A stretch of DNA of 64,000 bases from Brachypterus glaber (Eukaryota; Arthropoda; Insecta; Coleoptera; Kateretidae), in contig OY294044.1 in assembly GCA_958510825.1 (NCBI GenBank), positions 106,058,893 to 106,122,892 on the forward strand, written 5' to 3'. Positions 58,206-64,000 of the stretch are shown in pieces (position 1 is the first letter of the stretch; the number at the start of each line of letters is the position of its first letter). Under the pieces are notes generated by a model, which worked only from the letters and a program-made list of their open reading frames with translations, searched no databases and had not been told where the DNA came from. The translations under genes were made by a program, and so were the position numbers.

Positions 58206-58512
58206 ATATATTTGAGGCGTATATATTATATACGCCTCAAATTAATTATAGGTCTATTTAAAATTATAACTATATATAAGAGCGGAAAAAAAACATAACT
58301 TACTTACATAATAATATATTCTACATTATATTATAATTTATAGGTAAATAGTACAATAGACCATCATTTGGCGTATCTATTATTATAGGATGTGAATTGA
58401 CGTCAGAGGGCACAGGTGAAATATGTTATGAACAAAAAATTATAAAGTTATGTCTATTCAACTGTTTAATATTATATTTTATTTTATTATTATTATTTTT
58501 TGCTTCTGACAG

Positions 58513-58684
58513 TTACATTACATTTGGACTTTTTGGACTTTAATTGACTTTGGGACCAATTTATAGGCCTTCGCCAAATTTCAATTATTAATTAACTGAA
58601 AAAGGCAAATCGGCGCCGGTGAGAATCGAACTTGGGTAGTAAACTCGTCAAGTACGACGCGGTAGTCCACTACACCAATCCTCC
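58513..58684 (-). mobile_element. tRNA-derived SINE, body-deleted copy
   Basis: Read on minus, the head GGAGGATTGGTGTAGTGGAC and AAGTTCGATTCTCACCGGCG are followed by CGATTTGCCTTTTTCAG as in 1351-1634. Most of the 3' body is missing. Confidence 0.75.
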
Positions 58685-58904
58685 CAAATTTATTATATTT
58701 TCTTCTAGAATACAATTTTAATTGTTTCTTAAAAGTTACACTGGTCATCACTAATTTTGTTGTAAATCGATCTTAAACTAAATTTATGGAGGATCCTTAA
58801 CAAATGCACCTTTTAAATTTTTTAATCGTAGATTTGAAGAAGAAACTAAAAAAAATCAATTACACCGTCTTGACGTCTCGAAAAAAATATAATTCAGTCC
58901 GACA

Positions 58905-59170
58905 GACGCACAGACAAAAACATGGGCGGATTTAGGGGGGGAGGGGGGCGTGGGGGACATGGCCCCCAGCGAGATATATTAGCATAGAAATACCTTCAAA
59001 ATTATATTTTTGGCGAAAGCGCAGCAATTTTTTCCCTTATGGATGCCCCCCCCCTTAAAGTGAAATAAATCCGCATAGAAATACCTTCAAAATTATATTT
59101 TTGGCGAAAGCGCAGCAATTTTTTTCCTTATGGATGCCCCCCCCCTTAAAGTGAAATAAATCCGCCCCTG
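58905..59170. repeat. Tandemly duplicated block of about 90 bp
   Basis: ATAGAAATACCTTCAAAATT through AAGTGAAATAAATCCGC occurs twice (about 58984-59074 and 59076-59165), after a G-rich run. Confidence 0.8.
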
Positions 59171-59439
59171 GACAAAAAGAAATGTTTTCATCACAAAGTA
59201 AAGAAGTACTTATTTATATTTATATTTATATTTTTATAATCCCAAAATATAATTTTTTTGTATTTTGGGATTATTTATGGTACAAGGACCAAAAATGCTG
59301 TTTTTAGGGTGAGAGAGGAGAGCGAGGTTGGCAACCGTAATCGCCTTAAAAATAATTTTCCTCCGTGTATCATACACTATTACTTTCCTCAAGGAAAGTC
59401 TTGCGTTAGTAAAAAAAATTCGAAAATTTTTCATTGCCT

Positions 59440-59660
59440 TTTTTTTACGTTTCTGAACGTTTTATATCCAAAAAGTACGATTTCCGTCAAAAAAGAATTT
59501 CTGTCTGTCGGTCGGTCTGTCTGTGTGTCCGGGAAATTTGTGACCACGACAACTCAAGAACCCTTCGGGCTAAATACTTTAAATTTGGACCACAGGTTTA
59601 TTATCCAAAGTTCTAGGCTGGGATTGTTTTTCGTAAAAATCGGATTTGCGTAAGGGTTTG
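59440..59660 (+). repeat. GTCTGTCCG family, longest fragment
   Basis: TTACGTTTCTGAACGTTTTA, GTCGGTCGGTCTGTCTGTG, GACCACGACAACTCAAGAAC, AATTTGGACCACAGGTTTAT in the same order as at 26435-26620. The ORFs through it are incidental. Confidence 0.65.
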
Positions 59661-60408
59661 GTAATAATAATAAGGGTTAAAAATAATCTTTTTTTAAAAC
59701 ATTTTTTTTTTCATTTTATTTTTCGTTTTAGGAAAAAAGAAACTTTTTTTGAAAAAAAAAATTTTTTTGAAAAAATTTTTAATATTTTTTTGTTTTTGAT
59801 TTAAATAAACCTAGGCCTATAGGGGAAAATATTATTTTGTTGGCAGCATTTTTTTTTATTCAATTGTAATTACTTAATAAATATATTTGTATTTTTGACA
59901 AAAATTTTGACCTTTGAGTTTAAATGACAATTTTACTTTTTTCAATAGAACGAAAAATCAAAGTTTTCATTATAAGCAGTAGTCGGCGTAAACTCAGTTA
60001 TGACTCATCAACGTTGAAAATAAATACAGAAACATAGGCTTACGGAATAATTTTGCCGAATTATGAGGGAAATTTTTATAAAAGCCACTAAATCAAAACA
60101 TTTGACGACTAATTTGTTACACACAACAATATTGACTATACATATTAACTATACATTCGATTTTTATCTTTTAAGAATACGAACGTTTTTAATTTTTATT
60201 TATCGATAACTTTTTTTCCCACCTTACTCGTTCAAATGGAATCATTAAAAAAATCAAGATAAACAGAAATGAAAATGTAAATACTTAAAACCTCGCGTCA
60301 ACGCTAGAGTCGACGCGGCACCTATGCGAGTACTGGAAATTCGCCGAGTACTGATTATGAGAGAGCGGATTTATTGATTATACAAAAAGTGGCGTTTTTA
60401 GATACTGG
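59661..60408. other. AT-rich intergenic, nothing recognised
   Basis: No gene or element ends are seen. Confidence 0.4.
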
Positions 60409-60542
60409 TATATTGTTTTACTAAGAGGAAAAGTGAAGCTTTTTTTTACTAGTCTGTAGAATTTACGGACGACGCGAAGCGGAGTCCGGAAACTACACAC
60501 GAGTAAAAAAAAGCACTTTTCCTCTGAGTGAAACATACTATT
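60409..60542. repeat. 130-bp near-perfect nested hairpin
   Basis: AGAGGAAAAGTG pairs with CACTTTTCCTCT, GCTTTTTTTTACT with AGTAAAAAAAAGC, and CGGAC with GTCCG, around the tip GACGCGAAGCGGA. Confidence 0.75.
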
Positions 60543-60544
60543 TT

Positions 60545-61299
60545 TTTTTCAAGCATCCTATATATATATTTAAATATTAATTTTTGAATTTAATTTATTC
60601 AGTAATAAAGTATGTTTTTTTATTAAAATAGGCCAATAAAACCCTTTCGAAATAAACTTAAACCTTCCTTAGCTCATTTTAAATTTTTTTCGTAGGCTAA
60701 ATCGTACACTTTTCGCGATTTCGATGGTAACTTGTCTAATGTAGCATTTGCAATGTCGGAGAGATTTGTAGGTGTATAAACCATATATTCTTCTTCAATC
60801 ATTTTTAATCAATTTCACACAAGGTTTTTGCGCAGAATCTCGAGTCAACCACCTGTTCATATAATAAACAAACAAGTTTGAAGTATGGCTGTCATCAAAA
60901 AAGTCAAAGAGTGCTGCCGCCAGTGGTGGTTTTGCTAACTAACTTTTTTTATGGCGTACAGCAATGAACTCAGTTTTTTTAGTGTTAAAAAATAGATCAC
61001 TTCTAACTAGTGCTGTTCAGTTATAAAATATGAAAATTTTAGTAAGCTTGAAGAAAAAAAGGATTTTTCTGTCTATTTCAGTAAAGGTGCAACCCGTAAC
61101 AATGTTTTTTTTGTAGAGCAGTGTAATAATTAATAAATTATTTTAATTACTTTTTCATAATGTATTAAAACTTGTATAAATACAAGGTAAATAAATACAT
61201 TGTAGGTAAATATCTTTTTTTCCATGTAACTTTTTAACTCAATGCCATGTATGGCTTATAAGTCTTTTTTCATAATGTTAATTGCTATATTTAAATATA
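60545..61299. other. AT-rich intergenic, nothing recognised
   Basis: No coding signal or repeat structure is seen. Confidence 0.4.
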
Positions 61300-61301
61300 T
61301 A

Positions 61302-62281
61302 CAGAGTGATTCACCTAAGAAAAATCTCAACTTTCAGGGGGTATTATTAAATATTTAAATATAATTTATATCACTCCATAAAAATTTAACAAGCTACAAG
61401 TCTGCAAAAAAAGTTTTCTACTAGCTTTGGTTGTTGAGATATGGGTACTTCCATAAAGTGTGTCACGCTTTTTTACATTTTTGACGCTCCTTCTCCTCGT
61501 CACAATGTCTCATGCCGGCACTGAACCCCCGAGGATAATTTTAATAAAAACGTGACATCGGATGAACAGACGAACGGAGAGATGGACTTTTTAAAAGTTA
61601 CCTATTTCATCCAGTCGTCTGGTCAATAAAACCGGCTTTACCTGAGAATAATTCAGGGAGTTTTGTTTTGGGTTTATTGGCTAGGGTTTAGGGCAGCAAA
61701 TAAAAAACCCAATTTTGTGACCTTGAACTCGATTTTGAACTGTCATTTTTTTGACGTATTTTTCACAAAAAAACTAATTTTCAAAATATCTCAATATCAA
61801 GATGGCGCATCCTAGGACAAAAAACGTTCTATATAAAAATAAAGAAGACCAAGTTTCCAATATTTCTTGTCGTATGTATTTTTTTGTACGACATATACCT
61901 AATTCACGGCACCGCCTTAAACGTTACACTATAGGTTTTTAGCGTTTCATTTTCTTTTTTCGAAAAACCAAATTTTTTCTTTATAAGTCGATAGAGATGC
62001 TCTACATCGCAGGAGATACCGGCAACCGGGAAATGGCAACCCAGAAGCTATGCTCTCCAATGCAAATCTAGTAAACAGCCTAGTAAGCCTGATAAAGGAA
62101 ACGAAGCTGTTTGACTAGCAAGAGACCCAAGAACAACACAATAGGCCTGCAGGTGGCCGCATTGTTTGAGGTACGAATCCTCATCTTGTTTCTCTTCATA
62201 AATCAATCAATAAATTAATGCCTCTTAGAACATTTTGAGTGATATTTAAGGGCAGTGATTTGTCTCAGATGAATCACCCTG
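61302..62281. mobile_element. 980-bp TIR element with TA flanks
   Basis: CAGAGTGATTCACCTAAGA at 61302 and the inverse of CAGGGTGATTCATCTGAGA at 62281, both flanked by TA. No transposase is recognised inside. Confidence 0.75.
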
Positions 62282-62448
62282 TATATAAATATATTTATTA
62301 ACAGGTATTTAAAAAAATTACCTACGTGGGTACTAACAAGGGGTCACTTGTTTTTGGAATACTCATTATGCAGAATATTAAATACTTAAAATAAAATATA
62401 ATTTTTATTTTTTATTTTTTAACTTGTTAAAAGGTTTTAAGACATATA

Positions 62449-63174
62449 CAGGGTGTCTCAACGAATCCGACTCGGTCGATATATAGTAAAGTATCCACTT
62501 TAGAGAAAAACTTTGAGGGGAAAAGTTTTATGGTTTTAAAAAAGACACATTCTAAAAATATTTTGAAATATACAGGATGGTCCTCCTAGGGTGGGTAACA
62601 TCTGACTTAATTTTTTTGAAGAGAATGGTATATTTTTTATTATGTAATCTTACTGGTCATAAAAATACCTTTATTTTAATATTGCATTATATGGGTCTAT
62701 TGTTTATAGTTTTTGAGATATAACTTTTTTTTGAGAAAAAATGTATTTTTAGTAATGAGATAAAACCTGCTTCAATTTCTTTACTTTTTGTCAAAAATTA
62801 ATAACATTTTGCAAGCTTATCTTAAAAGGGTGTATCTAATTACTTTATGTACAAAAAATAAAACGTTTAATACAGGGCGTTCAAAATTAATATTCAAACT
62901 TTTGGATTTTCAAACATATAAAACTCAATTTTTTTAAATGGAATGCTATATTTTTTATTCGCTCATTAAATTTGGAATAAAATTCTACGTTTAATAATAT
63001 AACATCCCATTAAAAAAAATGATGTTACCCATCCTAGGAGGACCATCCTGTATATTTCAAAATATTTTTAGAATGTGCCTTTATTAAAACCATACAACTT
63101 TACCCTTTAAAGTTTTCTTCTAAAGTGGATACTTTACTATATATCGACAGAGTCGGCTTCGTTGAGACACCCTG
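62449..63174. mobile_element. 726-bp palindromic TIR element with TA flanks
   Basis: CAGGGTGTCTCAACGAATCC at 62449 and its complement ending at 63174, TA on both sides. The arms are long (ATATATAGTAAAGTATCCAC; GTGGATACTTTACTATATAT) and include an internal CCTCCTAGG. A half copy is at 14732-14874. Confidence 0.88.
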
Positions 63175-63546
63175 TATGCCTACCTGTAGGTATATGTATA
63201 CAAGGAGAATACAAGTATTAACCATTATCTTGTCAAAAAATAAAAATATATAAACAAAAAAATATCAAAATGCGTCACGTCTGCTTCGATAAAGTTTCAT
63301 TTTTAATATAAGGTCAACCACCCGAAGAAGTCCACCCTTGGGTTTTTACGGATAATGATTCAGGGACACCTTCTGATAATTTTAATATTAATAAATATAC
63401 ACGTATGTGGGCAATTATAAATAAATCAATTTTCATTCTTAACAAGAATGAAGAATTTCTTGTTTATAAAAAAACTTTTCCCTAGAGACCCCCGATATTC
63501 CGGCAGATCTGTCACCACAGAACTATCACAATATCAAGGGTATCTA

Positions 63547-64000
63547 CTGGGGTGGTTCAAAACAAAAAAATTTCTTGCCGCCCCCGCAATAAAAAGCTCA
63601 TGTTAATGAGTAAATATCCCACAAAAAAAATAAAAAATATTGGAGTATATTTTTTAAGACTACTACCCAGAAAATCCCCAGATACCCAGCTTTTAAGACA
63701 AATTTTCGAAGAGCAAATAATTTCGCGAAATTCAGATTTTTATTTTCCTTCACGATCGCCCGATTTAAGCGCACCGGACTTTTTTCTTTACCTGAAAGAT
63801 CAGGTGTACATCAACAAGCCCAGGACTATTCGACAGCTTAAGCCAGACATGTTAGGAGCCGTCATGAAAAATGTCGTGAAAAGGGCCCGTGCTTACAAAC
63901 GGGAAAATGGGCGTCGTTTAAAAGACATGATTTTTCATACATAGTTCAAAAAAAAATCCATTTCGATACCCCCAAGCAACAAAGCCGTAACTCATATATT
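63547..64000 (+). mobile_element. Mariner-type element, internally deleted, runs off the window
   Basis: CTGGGGTGGTTCAAAA preceded by TA matches the ends at 31978 and 33373. It is followed by a short leader and a transposase C-terminus (63684-63944). The right end lies beyond 64000. Confidence 0.75.
63684..63944 (+). pseudogene. Mariner transposase C-terminal remnant
   Basis: Contains FPSRSPDLSAPDFFL, the region of the third catalytic aspartate of mariner transposases, then LKDQVYINKPRTIRQLK and a C-terminal NGRRLKDMIFHT ending at TAG 63942-63944. The usual W-G-Y after DFFL and part of the following helix are missing, and the N-terminal two thirds are absent. The copy is defective. The ORF opening at 63552 includes untranslated leader. 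Confidence 0.85.

Noticed and set aside
1..64000. Endogenous viral sequences
   Set aside because: No viral polymerase, capsid or envelope-like reading frame was recognised; the reverse transcriptase remains are of Penelope-like and LINE type.

Overview
The window is AT-rich eukaryotic DNA and reads as an insect nuclear genome. The reasons are split coding exons with GT/AG junctions, Penelope-like, LINE, Tc1/mariner, hAT and Harbinger-type relics, a tRNA-derived SINE, and one host gene that resembles insect diacylglycerol lipase. I cannot fix the order or species. About nine tenths of the window is transposable-element (TE) wreckage, minisatellites and palindromes. Most long ORFs here are chance readings through repeats.

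Host gene: three exons at 51358-51452, 52451-52779 and 55755-55936 join in frame to give residues 1-202 of a diacylglycerol lipase beta-like protein (four membrane segments). The catalytic half must lie beyond 64000 or in an unrecognised part of the last 8 kb. Its introns carry a hAT-type element with an 8-bp target duplication (51638-51956), a Harbinger-like element flanked by TAA (53035-54026) and an internally deleted Tc1-like transposon (about 54598-55290).

Main discovery candidate: a 436-bp repeat family occurs as two arrays, 14915-16380 and 47557-48290. Each unit encodes a hammerhead ribozyme with every core nucleotide intact and a self-complementary helix III. Both arrays are flanked by target-site duplications (14 and 11 bp), share the same 3' end and are 5' truncated; one has an inverted 5' part. 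This is the profile of an animal retrozyme, a small non-autonomous circular-RNA retroelement. Three other, shorter hammerhead-like motifs (4604-4644, 9729-9770, 14316-14360) are of the Penelope type. The first lies just downstream of a Penelope-like reverse transcriptase/GIY-YIG gene relic (3497-4563), a plausible kind of mobilising partner.

Layout: 1-1640, two foldback elements and a SINE. 3297-3496, assembly gap; 3497-4690, Penelope-like element. 5980-10410, a long inverted repeat enclosing a GACATTAC array and a LINE fragment. 10975-11750, minisatellite. 12996-13455, palindromic element. 14915-16380, retrozyme array. 18951-20595, two TA-flanked terminal-inverted-repeat (TIR) elements. 20630-25812, a possible 5.2-kb DNA transposon holding two minisatellites (periods 121 and 131 bp). 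26854-30856, nested TIR elements. 30900-37450, a tandem duplication whose halves received different later insertions, including a LINE broken by a foldback element with a 4-bp duplication. 40610-41570, palindromic minisatellite. 41742-45342, four copies of an 858-bp unit rich in GTTAAC motifs. 47557-48290, second retrozyme array. 49341-50865, duplicated CCCAGGTAGC element. 51295-55936, host exons. 56310-63174, nested TIR elements. 63547-64000, mariner relic.
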